From Paludibaculum sp. (GTDB lineage: Bacteria > Acidobacteriota > Terriglobia > Bryobacterales > Bryobacteraceae): 37,042 nt of DNA. Location: assembly GCA_029973955.1 (NCBI GenBank), contig JARKQJ010000080.1, forward strand, positions 1-37,042, written 5' to 3'. The translations under genes and the position numbers were made by a program. Below the pieces are notes generated by a model. It was not told the origin of the DNA. It did no database searches and saw nothing but the letters and a program-made list of their open reading frames with translations. Positions 7,396 through 16,700 of the stretch are shown here, piece by piece. Numbering within the stretch: the stretch's first letter is position 1; every line of letters begins with the position of its first letter.

Positions 7396-7830
7396 CTAGG
7401 TGTATTCCCTGAGGCGCTCCAGGATACCTTTGCGCCGGATCAGGTTCTTGTCGTCCCACTGGATTTCGCGGGCCTGGGTGAGCCAGCGGCGGAGGTCCGA
7501 CAGGGTTACGTCCCGCGGAGAGGTGTAGCGGGCTTCGGCGGATTTAAATTTTCCTTCCCTGTGCAAGCTGTCTTCTTCGAACAATTGGCCGCTCCAGAAG
7601 GGGAGCCGGACGCAGTCTTTCAAGAGGCTGTAGCCGACAACCGGATTGCCCTCGAGGAACCAGACGGGGTGCGCGTGCCAGATCCTGTTTTCGGCTTCCG
7701 CCAGGACGTGATTGATTGCGTTGGCGAGCAACTCAGCGATCTGCGCGTAGCAGGGTGCGAGGAAGCTTGCAGGAGGCGGCATCCGGGGGCATGGTGCCTG
7801 CGCGGTGTGGTGGTTTGGCAGGCCGAGCAT
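7396..7830 (-). CDS. DUF1801-domain protein (second copy)
   Basis: 144 residues from the ATG at 7830. The recognisable core is VWFLEGNPVVGYSLLKDCVRLPFWSGQLFEEDS, followed by EGKFKSAEARYTSPRD and a C-terminal IQWDDKNLIRRKG, the pattern of the DUF1801 subgroup with a FWSGQ motif. (Quoted in pieces: VWFLEGNPVVGYSLLK, VRLPFWSGQLFEE.) The frame is open to 7971, but its first residues are simply the translated palindromic repeat, so that longer start is rejected. No Shine-Dalgarno precedes 7830, so the true start may be an internal codon such as the ATG about 16 residues later. Function is unknown. Confidence 0.7.
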   Translation of the reverse strand: MLGLPNHHTAQAPCPRMPPPASFLAPCYAQIAELLANAINHVLAEAENRIWHAHPVWFLEGNPVVGYSLLKDCVRLPFWSGQLFEEDSLHREGKFKSAEARYTSPRDVTLSDLRRWLTQAREIQWDDKNLIRRKGILERLREYT

Positions 7831-7952
7831 TGAGGGTATCAGGGGAGTGAGGATTTCGACAGAGACGCACGACGAGAGGGGGTGAGGAGGGCAGAGCTGG
7901 GCAGAGAATAGCGATGAAAATGAGAAAATAGAAAGCAGGCGAAGAAATATCG

Positions 7953-8093
7953 TATTTCGGGGACGGTGCACTAAATCCCCAAATTGTTGAGCGGATCAGG
8001 GCGTCCTGAGCCAGGCTCGCGCAGGTAACTTATTGATTCTACGTGATGGGATGCGGTAGGAGTTTAGGGATTTAGTGCACCGTCCCCAAAATA
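7953..8093. repeat. Palindromic MITE/REPIN-like element, copy 2
   Basis: Inverted arms at 7953-7985 and 8061-8093 with the same GGGGACGGTGCACTAAAT core as the copy at 6232-6362, enclosing a 75-base centre. The right arm is joined directly to the tandem duplication that follows. The centres of the two copies are only weakly alike, while the arms are nearly identical, as expected if selection or mobility acts on the arms. Confidence 0.8.
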
Positions 8094-8220
8094 GGACCGG
8101 GAGCTGGATGGGGTATGGGTGTGGGTGCGAGGGTGGGGGGCCCAAAATAGGACCGGGAGTTGGATGGGGTATGGGCGTGGGTGCGGGGTGGGGTGGGGGG
8201 CTCCAAATTGAACCGCCTGG
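8085..8220. repeat. Tandem duplication of 56-60 bases
   Basis: Unit 1 (8085-8140) and unit 2 (8141-8200) both begin CCCAAAATAGGACCGGGAG and continue through TGGATGGGGTATGGG and a G-rich end; a third start, CTCCAAATTGAACCG, decays at 8201-8220. The start of unit 1 is the outer end of the palindromic element, so the arm terminus has itself been duplicated. The oxidoreductase stop follows within 10 bases. No gene is present. Confidence 0.75.
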
Positions 8221-8227
8221 CACTGGG

Positions 8228-10144
8228 TCAGGTTAGGGCGGCGTAGACTTGGCGGGCGAATTCTCCGGTAGTGAGGGGGGAGGATGGGGTGGGGGCGGCG
8301 GGGCGGTAGCCGGCCTGGCGGAGCCAGGCATGGACGCCGGCGGCGGTGGCGGGGGCGGCGGCATCGGTGGCAGGGGGCTGCCAGGACTTGCCTTCGTGTT
8401 TCAGGATGCGGGCAAGGCGTTGGGCGGCAGCGGCCTGGGTGAGCGGGGTGTCCCTGTGGGCCTGGTAGCCGGGGTTGAGGCCGCGGGCGCCGAGGTACTG
8501 CATGGCGGGGAAGGCGGGATCGTCGAAGGGCAGGTCTTCGTAGAACGTGATGACGCCTTTTTGTTCGACGAGGATTTTCTGGAGGCGGTGGACGGGGATT
8601 TTGCGGACCTCGGTTTTGTGTTGGAGGGCGAGGTGGGCGGCGGCGCCGCAGGCTTCGCCGAGGACCATGAAGACGGGCTCCATGCGGACGGCGTTATAGG
8701 CAACGTGACTGCAGGAGCAGGCGACGGGGACGAGGAGCCCGTCGATTTTGCGGGGGACGAGGGCTTCGTAGGGGAACTGGAAGGGCTCGTGCTCGATGAA
8801 GATATAGCCTTCGCGGACGCCAGGGTGGGCGGGATCGTAGCGGTGGTGTCCGTGTGGATCGAAGGCCCACTCGATGGTAGCGATGGAGGTGGGCTGGACT
8901 CTGGTGCGCTGTAGGGTGGGGTCGAGGTCGGCGTCGCGTTCGGTGAGGATGTAGTCGCCGAGGATACGGCGGCCCTGGCGGACGTAGACCTGGCGGGCGA
9001 TGTGGCCATTGCGGGGCCAGAGGTCGCGGTGCCAGCCGTATTGCAGGGCGTCCTGGCGGAGGGATTCGGGGACTTCGGGGTCGTTTTGGAGGAGCCAGAT
9101 CATGCCGACGTTGTGGGTCTTGTAGCGCTGGTAGAGTTTGCGGCGTTCGGCGGGCGTGGCGGTGGGCCAGGGCCAGCACTCTTCGGCGAGGTCGAGGGAC
9201 TCCTTGGGGTAGCCGGTTTGGGGATTGACGTGGTCGCTGTTGAGTTCGAAGCGGCCGTTGGGCATGGGGTAGACCTGGATGACATCGCGGAAGCGCTTGA
9301 TGTTGCCGGCGCGGATGTCATCGAGGAGGACCTGGTAGTCGCCGCGGTTGTAGGCTTCGGGTTTGGCGATGGGGACGCGCTTCAGAGGATCGTTGGTGAC
9401 GTGGAAGCGGAAGCAGAAGGCCTGGGTGGCGTTGTCGGCTTCGCCGGTGGAGCCGGGGAGGAGTTCGGAGTCGCGGAAGCGCATGTAGATGCGGCCGGCA
9501 TGGGGTTCGTTGTATTCGGAGCGGGCTTCGCGGCCGGTGCGAAAGGGGACCCCGGCGAGGGCGGCGAGGTCGCCTTCGTAGGTGGCGTCCACGAAGACAG
9601 ATGCGGAGACAACGGTGGTGGACCCGGGGCGGGCGCGGTCTTCGAGGGTGATGGCGGAGAGGCGATTGGACTTGACGTGGGCTTGCTTGAGTTCGTGGCT
9701 GAGGAGGAGGCGGATGCGGGCGCCCTGTTCGGAGATCATCTGATGGAAGATCTCTTCGGCGGCGGAGGCTTCATACCAGTAGCCGCCGCGGCAGAGTTTG
9801 ACGTTGGGCTGGGAGGGATCGTCCCTGTCCTGCTCCCGATAGCGTTTGAGGACGCGTTGGGTGAATTCGTAGAAGAGGCCGCCGACAGCCTGGCGTTTCC
9901 CGATATCGGCGTTGGTGAGTCCGTTGGAGACGATGCCGCCGATGTGATCTTCCGCCTCGCAGAGCAGGACTGAGCGGCCGAGGCGGGCGGCGGAGACGGC
10001 GGCCATGATGCCGCCGGGGGTAGCGCCGTAGATGACGAGATCGGCGTGGGGGCCGGAGGGGGCGGTGGAGGAGATGGCGGCGAGGGGTGCGGCGAAAGTG
10101 GTCTGGAGGGCGTTGCGGCGGGTGAATCGGCTAGGTGAAGGCAC
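8228..10144 (-). CDS. Exported FAD-dependent oxidoreductase (FAD_oxidored family), first of two
   Basis: 638 residues. A twin-arginine-like FTRRNALQTTF opens the protein, followed by a hydrophobic stretch, so Tat export with bound FAD is likely. The dinucleotide fold is clear: DLVIYGATPGGIMAAVSAAR and, after the second strand, LLCEAEDHIGG, then SNGLTNADIGKR and VFVDATYEGDLAALAGVPF, the signature set of the FAD_oxidored (PF12831-like) group. A conserved block VACSCSHVAYNAVRMEPVF lies near residue 485. The last 100 residues (ending GEFARQVYAALT) form an extra helical tail. Start is a GTG at 10144 with GGAG six bases before it. Substrate is unknown; relatives sit in carbohydrate-degrading loci. 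Confidence 0.85.
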   Translation of the reverse strand: MPSPSRFTRRNALQTTFAAPLAAISSTAPSGPHADLVIYGATPGGIMAAVSAARLGRSVLLCEAEDHIGGIVSNGLTNADIGKRQAVGGLFYEFTQRVLKRYREQDRDDPSQPNVKLCRGGYWYEASAAEEIFHQMISEQGARIRLLLSHELKQAHVKSNRLSAITLEDRARPGSTTVVSASVFVDATYEGDLAALAGVPFRTGREARSEYNEPHAGRIYMRFRDSELLPGSTGEADNATQAFCFRFHVTNDPLKRVPIAKPEAYNRGDYQVLLDDIRAGNIKRFRDVIQVYPMPNGRFELNSDHVNPQTGYPKESLDLAEECWPWPTATPAERRKLYQRYKTHNVGMIWLLQNDPEVPESLRQDALQYGWHRDLWPRNGHIARQVYVRQGRRILGDYILTERDADLDPTLQRTRVQPTSIATIEWAFDPHGHHRYDPAHPGVREGYIFIEHEPFQFPYEALVPRKIDGLLVPVACSCSHVAYNAVRMEPVFMVLGEACGAAAHLALQHKTEVRKIPVHRLQKILVEQKGVITFYEDLPFDDPAFPAMQYLGARGLNPGYQAHRDTPLTQAAAAQRLARILKHEGKSWQPPATDAAAPATAAGVHAWLRQAGYRPAAPTPSSPLTTGEFARQVYAALT

Positions 10145-10272
10145 TGGAGGCTCCGGAGTGAATCAGCGAACAGCGGGCTGGACGTTCCAGGATCAGCTTA
10201 TCTAAAGATCAAGCAACGGTGCCGGGGATGGAGCGTCGGCATAGCGCCGTTCCGGGGGGCGGGAAGTTCCTG

Positions 10273-11541
10273 CTATTCCGGGTGGGGGGTGGCTTCGACA
10301 TACCGGTGCGTGACGTACTCAGCCGCTCGCACCTGGTTGTACTTTCCTTCGACGCGCAGGAGAACCTGGAAGAACGGCCCCTTCTTTCCACGCGGACCCT
10401 CGGGAGGATCGGCATCCAGGCGTGCCTGGAGTCTACTGAGACTCCCAACATCGACGGCGAATTGGGCGGCGCCCTGAGTGGCCCAAGTGGAGATCCCAGT
10501 CAGATACAGGATTCGCTTGTCGACGGGGTGGCCCGGCCAGAGGCTGAGCACGGCGTAAGAGGTGGCCACGCCGGCTCCGTTGGAGGAGTGGTAGATGGCC
10601 TGCTCCCCGGAAAGCGGGTGGTCCAGGACGAAGGCACCTTCAATGGAGGAGCCGTCGAAGCGGAACCTGTTGGGGAGATTCATTTCGCTCAACAGCGTCT
10701 GAAACCGGCTTGAGGAGACGACGACCAGGTTCTTGCCCGAGATTTCGGAGGGGCCCAGGTAGTGAGAGTTCGCCACCCTCACTCTGACGCCGCGCGCTTC
10801 CAGCCAGTGAGCGATATGGTGGGTTCCCATCATTTCGCCGATTCCGGTGTAGACGTCCTCCTGCATCCGGATGGGCTCACTCAACACCTGCTGGATTGAA
10901 GAGAGTTTGCCGCGGGATTCGGTTCCTGGCGCGTTCACGTGAATGTCCCGGATGAAGACTCCCGAACTGCCATAGAACTGTGGAACACCGTAGCTCACGA
11001 TGACCTCCTCCCCGGGATGGAGTAAGGAACCCCACAAGGCAGGGCCCGGCGTGGGAGTGGCGGCATCTCCGCGGCGAAGCAAGCCGGCACCCACCCAGGC
11101 CAGGATGATACCGACGAGGATTCCAACGGCAAATCCCATCCAAAGAAGGGACCGGCGCGCCGGCAGTTTAGGGATTTCGACGGGCGATACCTCTTCCCTG
11201 GAAACCTGCGTTGCGTCACGAAAGACGGGTTGATAGCCGCCGCGAGGCAGTTCGATCCGGATCGTGGAGTCCCGGCCCTCATTGTCGTAGTAGGAGGAGA
11301 TCCGCTTCCTCAACAGACTGGCCTGCACGCGGACGATCGCATCACTACGCGGGTCGTAGTCGGGCGGGCGGTGGAAGACTTCGCGGCCTAAGGAGTATTC
11401 CTTCAGCCCGTCCATCCGGCCCTCGAGGGTCTCCTCAACGACGTACCGGAGGAAGTTCCGGAGCTGCGTGGATTCCCTGAGCCAGCGGCTCTCCAGGATC
11501 TGGCTCAGCTCGGCCTGGATTTCGGAAGCCTTTGAAAACAC
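10273..11541 (-). CDS. Membrane-anchored protein with acidobacterial winged-helix-like N-terminal domain
   Basis: 422 residues in three parts. Residues 1-110 (IQAELSQILESRWLRES, LRNFLRYVVEETLEG, YSLGREVFHRPPDYDPR, DAIVRVQASLLRKRISSYY, IELPRGGYQPVF) match the domain repeatedly found at the N-terminus of acidobacterial regulators of the CadC/adenylate-cyclase-like type. One membrane helix follows (SLLWMGFAVGILVGIILAW, about 131-155). The outer domain of about 265 residues has an unrecognised fold with several GxxxxYG-type turns. The topology, DNA- or partner-binding domain inside and sensor domain outside, suggests a one-component membrane regulator. It lies between two FAD oxidoreductases and is divergent from the second. 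The start is a GTG. Confidence 0.75.
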   Translation of the reverse strand: MFSKASEIQAELSQILESRWLRESTQLRNFLRYVVEETLEGRMDGLKEYSLGREVFHRPPDYDPRSDAIVRVQASLLRKRISSYYDNEGRDSTIRIELPRGGYQPVFRDATQVSREEVSPVEIPKLPARRSLLWMGFAVGILVGIILAWVGAGLLRRGDAATPTPGPALWGSLLHPGEEVIVSYGVPQFYGSSGVFIRDIHVNAPGTESRGKLSSIQQVLSEPIRMQEDVYTGIGEMMGTHHIAHWLEARGVRVRVANSHYLGPSEISGKNLVVVSSSRFQTLLSEMNLPNRFRFDGSSIEGAFVLDHPLSGEQAIYHSSNGAGVATSYAVLSLWPGHPVDKRILYLTGISTWATQGAAQFAVDVGSLSRLQARLDADPPEGPRGKKGPFFQVLLRVEGKYNQVRAAEYVTHRYVEATPHPE

Positions 11542-11958
11542 GTTCTCTTAACCGTTAATTGACCCCATGCTATCGCTATTCTAGCTCAATTCAAACATAG
11601 AATTGACGTGGCGGGCTTCCAGTCACGGATGCCTAGGGAGCCACTTCGAGAGTCCGGCGATGAAGCCGTTTGACGAAGTGGAGAGCCGGAGGTTGATCAT
11701 TGCGGTTGCTCCTCGTTTCCATCCCGCTGGCGGTTTGGGTGTTGGCCCGCAGGCACGATGTTGCCGTTACCTGCGTCAGGCCGGACGCCGGGGGAGCCGC
11801 CAATGCAGCGGGGTTCCGCTGTCAGTGCATGACTGAGACGGAAGAGCGGCGGGAATGGGATTCGAGGTACGACAGTCGCGAGCCGACAGTTGACCCACGG
11901 GCATATCCGTACGTAAGTGTAGACTTTGAGTAACGGGCAGATCATCAGAAGGACATCC
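11542..11958. promoter_or_regulatory. Divergent control region between the regulator-like gene and oxidoreductase 2
   Basis: The 417-base gap begins with an AT-rich stretch unlike its surroundings. On the minus strand TTGAAT (11589-11594) and TAGCAT (11567-11572) stand 16 bases apart, a plausible sigma-70 promoter giving the regulator-like gene a leader of about 20 bases. On the plus side AAGGA (11949-11955) serves the oxidoreductase. The middle holds only a weak 77-codon frame (TTG at 11700 to 11933) that I do not accept as a gene. Confidence 0.4.
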
Positions 11959-13668
11959 ATGTTGACCCGGTTGAGATTTTTGTCTTTGGCAGCGTTGCCA
12001 GCAATGAGGCTCATGGGAGCCAGGCGCCACCTGGCTGTAGATGTGGTTGTGTATGGGGGGTCTCCAGCGGGGATGGCCGCGGCGGCAGCGGCGGTGCGAG
12101 GTGGGGCGAAGGTGGTGGTGGTGGAGCCGACCTCGATGATCGGGGGGCTGGTCACGGGCGGGATTGCCTGCACGGACACGGGAACACCGCAATTTGTGGG
12201 CGGGTTGTCGGCCGAGTTTTACGACGCGGTGGCGGCGGAGACGCGGCGGATGTATCCGAAGCCGGTGGAGCCGAAGATTCTGTTCAGGGGGCAGGAGATA
12301 CCCTGGCGGACGCCCAGGAACTGGGACCTGGAGCCGAAGGTGGCGACGAAGGTCTTCGAGAGCTGGGTAAAGCGGGACGGCTATGAAGTGATCCGCAGCC
12401 AGCGGGCGGCGAGCGTGACGAAACAGAAGGGGCGGATCACAAAGATCCGATTGACGGATGGGACGGAGATCGAGGGGAAGGTCTTCATCGACGCGAGCTA
12501 CGAAGGCGACGTGATGGTGAGGGCGGGCGTGGCGCACACGTGGGGACGCGAAGGCCGGGAGGAGTTTGGCGAGAGACTGGCGGGCACGCGCGACGCGCAT
12601 TTCAAGAAGAACTACAGCGAGGAGTACCTGGGCAAGCCGGGGATCGAGTACACGCATCACGGGCAGTTCAGCGCGGAGATTCCAGCACGAGGCGCGAACG
12701 GGAAGCTGATGTGGGGGATTACGGCGGAGCCATTGGAGCCGGTGGGCACGGCGGACAAGCGGATTCAGGCTTACTGTTTCCGTTTGATCGCGACGCAGCG
12801 TCCGGACTTGCGGATGGCGTGGCCGAAGCCGAAGAACTACCAGGTGGAGCGGTACGAGCTGCTACTGCGCTACATCAAGGCGCACCCGGGGATCAGTTTC
12901 GCGCGGCTGGTGCATTTCAGCGCGATTCCCAACGGCAAGTACGATTTGAACGCGAGCGGGCCGTTCTCGATCGACTATGTCAACGGGAACTACGACTACT
13001 GCGGGGGCGACTACGCGAAGCGGGACCGGATCTTCCAGGACCACGTCGACTATGAGCAGGGATTCCTGTGGTTTTTAGGGCACGACAGGCGGGTACCGCA
13101 GGTGCTGCGGGATGAAGTGAACAGTTGGGGCCTTTGCAGGGACGAGTATCCGGAGACGGACGGGTGGCCGGTGCAGCTATACATTCGGGAGGCGCTGAGG
13201 ATGAGAGGCGCCTACATCATGACCGAGCGGGACATTCTGACGAGCAAGACGAAGGAAGACTCGGTGGGAATGGGTTCGTTTGTGCTGGATTCGCACTGGG
13301 TGCGGCGGATTGTGGATGAGAAGGGATCTGTGCGGATTGAGGGGCACCTGGACGAGTCGATCAACCTGAGCCGGGCGCCATACGAGATTGCGTACCGGAG
13401 TCTGACGCCGAAGAGGCAGGAGTGCGAGAACCTGCTGGCGCCGGTGTGCCTGTCGGCGACGCATGTGGCGATCTGTACGATCCGGATGGAACCGGTCTAC
13501 ATGATGATGGGGCACGCGGCGGGGGTAGCAGCGGCGATGTGCGTGAAGGGGGCAAGTCCGACGGTGCAGGACGTAAAGTACGCGGAACTGGCGGCGAGAC
13601 TTCGTGAACAGGGCGCGGTCCTGCACCAGGAGCAGGCGCGGAAGGTCCCGGAGACACCAGCGATTTAG
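11959..13668 (+). CDS. Exported FAD-dependent oxidoreductase, second of two
   Basis: 569 residues, same family as the minus-strand gene at 8228-10144. A short hydrophobic leader (MLTRLRFLSLAALPAM) is followed by VDVVVYGGSPAGMAAAAAA, the FAD-binding Rossmann start, VVVVEPTSMIGGLVTGG with the second-strand Glu, and KVFIDASYEGDVMVRAGVAH. Near residue 490 VCLSATHVAICTIRMEPVYM corresponds to the VACSCSHVAYNAVRMEPVF block of the sister. It lacks the sister's 100-residue tail. The ATG at 11959 has AAGGA at six bases and is preferred over an upstream TTG at 11926. The TonB-dependent receptor follows after 52 bases, so the pair may be co-transcribed. Confidence 0.85.
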   Translation: MLTRLRFLSLAALPAMRLMGARRHLAVDVVVYGGSPAGMAAAAAAVRGGAKVVVVEPTSMIGGLVTGGIACTDTGTPQFVGGLSAEFYDAVAAETRRMYPKPVEPKILFRGQEIPWRTPRNWDLEPKVATKVFESWVKRDGYEVIRSQRAASVTKQKGRITKIRLTDGTEIEGKVFIDASYEGDVMVRAGVAHTWGREGREEFGERLAGTRDAHFKKNYSEEYLGKPGIEYTHHGQFSAEIPARGANGKLMWGITAEPLEPVGTADKRIQAYCFRLIATQRPDLRMAWPKPKNYQVERYELLLRYIKAHPGISFARLVHFSAIPNGKYDLNASGPFSIDYVNGNYDYCGGDYAKRDRIFQDHVDYEQGFLWFLGHDRRVPQVLRDEVNSWGLCRDEYPETDGWPVQLYIREALRMRGAYIMTERDILTSKTKEDSVGMGSFVLDSHWVRRIVDEKGSVRIEGHLDESINLSRAPYEIAYRSLTPKRQECENLLAPVCLSATHVAICTIRMEPVYMMMGHAAGVAAAMCVKGASPTVQDVKYAELAARLREQGAVLHQEQARKVPETPAI

Positions 13669-13720
13669 GGGTTCAGGTTGCAAAACAAAACAACAGAACA
13701 ATGCTTTAGGGAGTGTACAC

Positions 13721-16700
13721 ATGACAAGTAGAAAGCGATGGGTGTGCCTTGTGGCAGCACTCATTTCATTCGGGCTCCACGCAGGCGCCCAAACCTCATT
13801 GGGCACGATCACGGGCACGGTCACCGACCCGTCGGGCGCGAGCGTCCCGCGGGTGGAGGTTGTGGCCAAGGCTTTAACGACAGGCCTCACCTACAAGGGT
13901 GAGACGAACGAATCGGGCACGTACGTGATTCCGAACGTACCGATTGGCGGGTTCACGGTGACGGCGACGGCGACCGGATTTAAGACGGTTCAACGCACGG
14001 GCGTCAATGTGGAGGTATCGCAGCGCTTCCGGCTGGACATCACTCTGGAAGTGGGCAACGTGGCGGAGTCAGTGGAAGTGACGGCGGAAGTGCCGCGCAT
14101 CCAGACGGAAGACTCGTCGCTGGGCACGGTGGTGGAGACGAAGCGGATTGAAGACCTGCCGCTGAACGGGCGGCACGTGTTCAACCTGGTGAAGGTGGTT
14201 CCGGGCGTAGTGCCGCGATCAAATTCGACGGACGGCTTCGCGGAGGTGAACAACCAGACGTTTTCGCAGATGAGGATCAACGGCGGCCCGGCATACGGCA
14301 ACCAGTTTTTCCTGGACGGCGTATCGAACACGGCCGCGGTACACAACGAGATTTCGGTTGTGCCGATGGCGGACTCCGTGCAGGAGTTTCGCGTGGAGAC
14401 GAACGGGTTGAAGGCAGAGTACGGACAGACCGCGGGCGGCGTGGTGAACGTTGTGACGAAGTCCGGCGGCAACCAGTTGCACGGATCGCTCTATGAGTTT
14501 CTGAGGAACGATTCGCTGGATGCGCGGAATGCATTCTCGACGCAGCCGGACCCGCGCACGGGCCGCATCAAGCAGGTACTGCGTTTCAACCAGTACGGGG
14601 GAACGGCAGGCGGGCCGGTGTACATCCCGAAGGTGTACGACGGCCGCAACAAGACGTTCTTCTTCACGGGCTGGGAACAGTGGAAGTGGCGGTCTACAGG
14701 CGCGCCGCAGTTGGGCAGTGTGGCGACGCAGATCCAGCGCGACGGCGATTTCAGCCAGACGAAGAACGCGAACGGGACACTGATCCCGATCTACGATCCG
14801 GCGACGACGGCGGTGAATCCGGCGGGCAGCGGATATGTGCGCAGCCTGTTTCCGGGCAACATCGTTCCGAAGAACCGGTTTGACTCGCTGGCGGTGAAGG
14901 TGCTGCCGTATCAGCCGATGCCGAACGCGGTGCCGACGGATGCGAACACGAACTCGAACAACTTCATCTCGCTGGCCAAGTCGATTTCGGACCAGACCGT
15001 GGTGACGAACCGCCTGGACCACCGCATCGGGAACGCCGACAGCCTGTTCTTCCGCTATTCGTTCACCTGGAACACGCTGCAGAACGCGGGCTACGGCCTG
15101 GGCGCGGCGGATCCTTCGGCGCGCAACGACCAGCGCGACAATCACAACGCGGTGCTGGGCTACACGAAGGTGATCAGCTCTTCGATCATCAACGAGCTGC
15201 GGCTGGGGATCACGCGGCAGTATCTGCCGTTCCTGCATCCGAGCTTCGACCAGGGCTGGCCGGCGAAGCTGGGCTATGCGCCGATCGTGCCGCAGGACAT
15301 GTTCCCGCCGGTGCAGATCTCGGGACTGATGAACATCAGCAACACGGCGTTTTCCGGCGGCATGCGTGCGCAGAACATCGCGCAGATTGTCGACCAGGTG
15401 AGCATTATCAAGGGCAAGCACTCGTTCAAGGCCGGCGTGGACTACCGCGACTGGCGCAACAGCTTCATCAACCGGGTGAACCCTTCGGGCAACTTCGTGT
15501 TCGGCACCGGTTTGACGGGCAATCCGTTGAGCCCGGCCGGCACGGGCGTGGGTCTGGCGTCGTACCTATTGGGTGAAGTGCAGAGCGCGAGCTTCGGCAT
15601 CCGGCCGTTCTTCCAGAGCCGGGCGTGGCCCTTGGCGATGTACTTCCAGGACGACTGGAAGGTGACGCCGCGGCTGACGGTGAACATGGGCATCCGTTAC
15701 GACCTGGTGTTCGGGTTGAAGGAGATCCACAACCGTCACTCGAACTTCGACCCGTATCTGACAAACCCCCTGACGAAGATGCCGGGCGCGCTGATGTACA
15801 ACGGCGTTGACGGCATTCCGGCCAACTTCATCAACAAGGACGCGAACAACTTCGGTCCGCGGCTGGGCGTGGCGTGGGATCCGTGGGGCAACGGCAAGAC
15901 TTCGATCCGCGCGGCGTACGGCTTGCTGTATCTGCCGATCGAAAGCGGATCGATCGTTCCGGACAACCAGAACGCACTGGGCTTCTCAGTGGACACGTCA
16001 CTGGCGGCGCCGAGCGGATTTCCGCAGAAGGCGTTCCAGTATTCGGCGGGCCCGTCGTCGCTCCTGGCGCCACTGGGACCGGCTGGCGGCCCGAGCGCCT
16101 TCCGCGGCCAAAGTGTGCGGGCGCAGGCAACGAATCCGGCCACGGGCTACATGCAGCAGTGGAACTTCGCCATCCAGCGCGCGATCTGGGGCGGCTGGAC
16201 TGTGCAGGGCGCTTACGTCGGCAGCAAGGGCACGAAGCTGTTCGGCGGCAACTACGACCTGAACCAGATGGATCCGCAGTATTTCTCGATGGGGCTGTCG
16301 CTATCGGATGCTGTGGCGAATCCCTATTTCGGGCAGATCGCGACAGGGTCGCTGTCGGGCGCAACGGTGGCGCGGAGCCAGTTGCTGAAGCCCTATTCGG
16401 ATTACCTGACGGTGACGACCTGGGCAAACGACAACCTGGCGACCAGCTACCACTCGGTGCAGATTTCGGCTGAGAAGCGATTTTCCAACGGGCTTTCGCT
16501 GCTGGCGAGCTACACGAAGTCGAAGCTGTTGTCGGAGTGTTCGGCGATCGGCGGCGGCAATTCGGGCGACTCGTGCACGAGTGAGTACCGGCTGGGGCGG
16601 TTCAACCGCCGTCTGGACCGGGCGATCGACCAGGACGACGTGGCGAGCCGGTTTGTGGCTTCGGGCGTCTACGAACTGCCGTTCGGCAAGGGCCGGGCGC

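Noticed and set aside
7396..7971. 191-residue start for the second DUF1801 gene
   Set aside because: Its N-terminus translates the palindromic repeat arm and gives no family similarity.
11700..11933. 77-codon small ORF with a signal-peptide-like start
   Set aside because: Starts at TTG without ribosome binding site, ends in polar low-complexity sequence, and no recognisable family.
14219..15421. 400-residue minus-strand frame inside the TonB receptor
   Set aside because: Arg/His-rich antisense product of a strongly supported gene.
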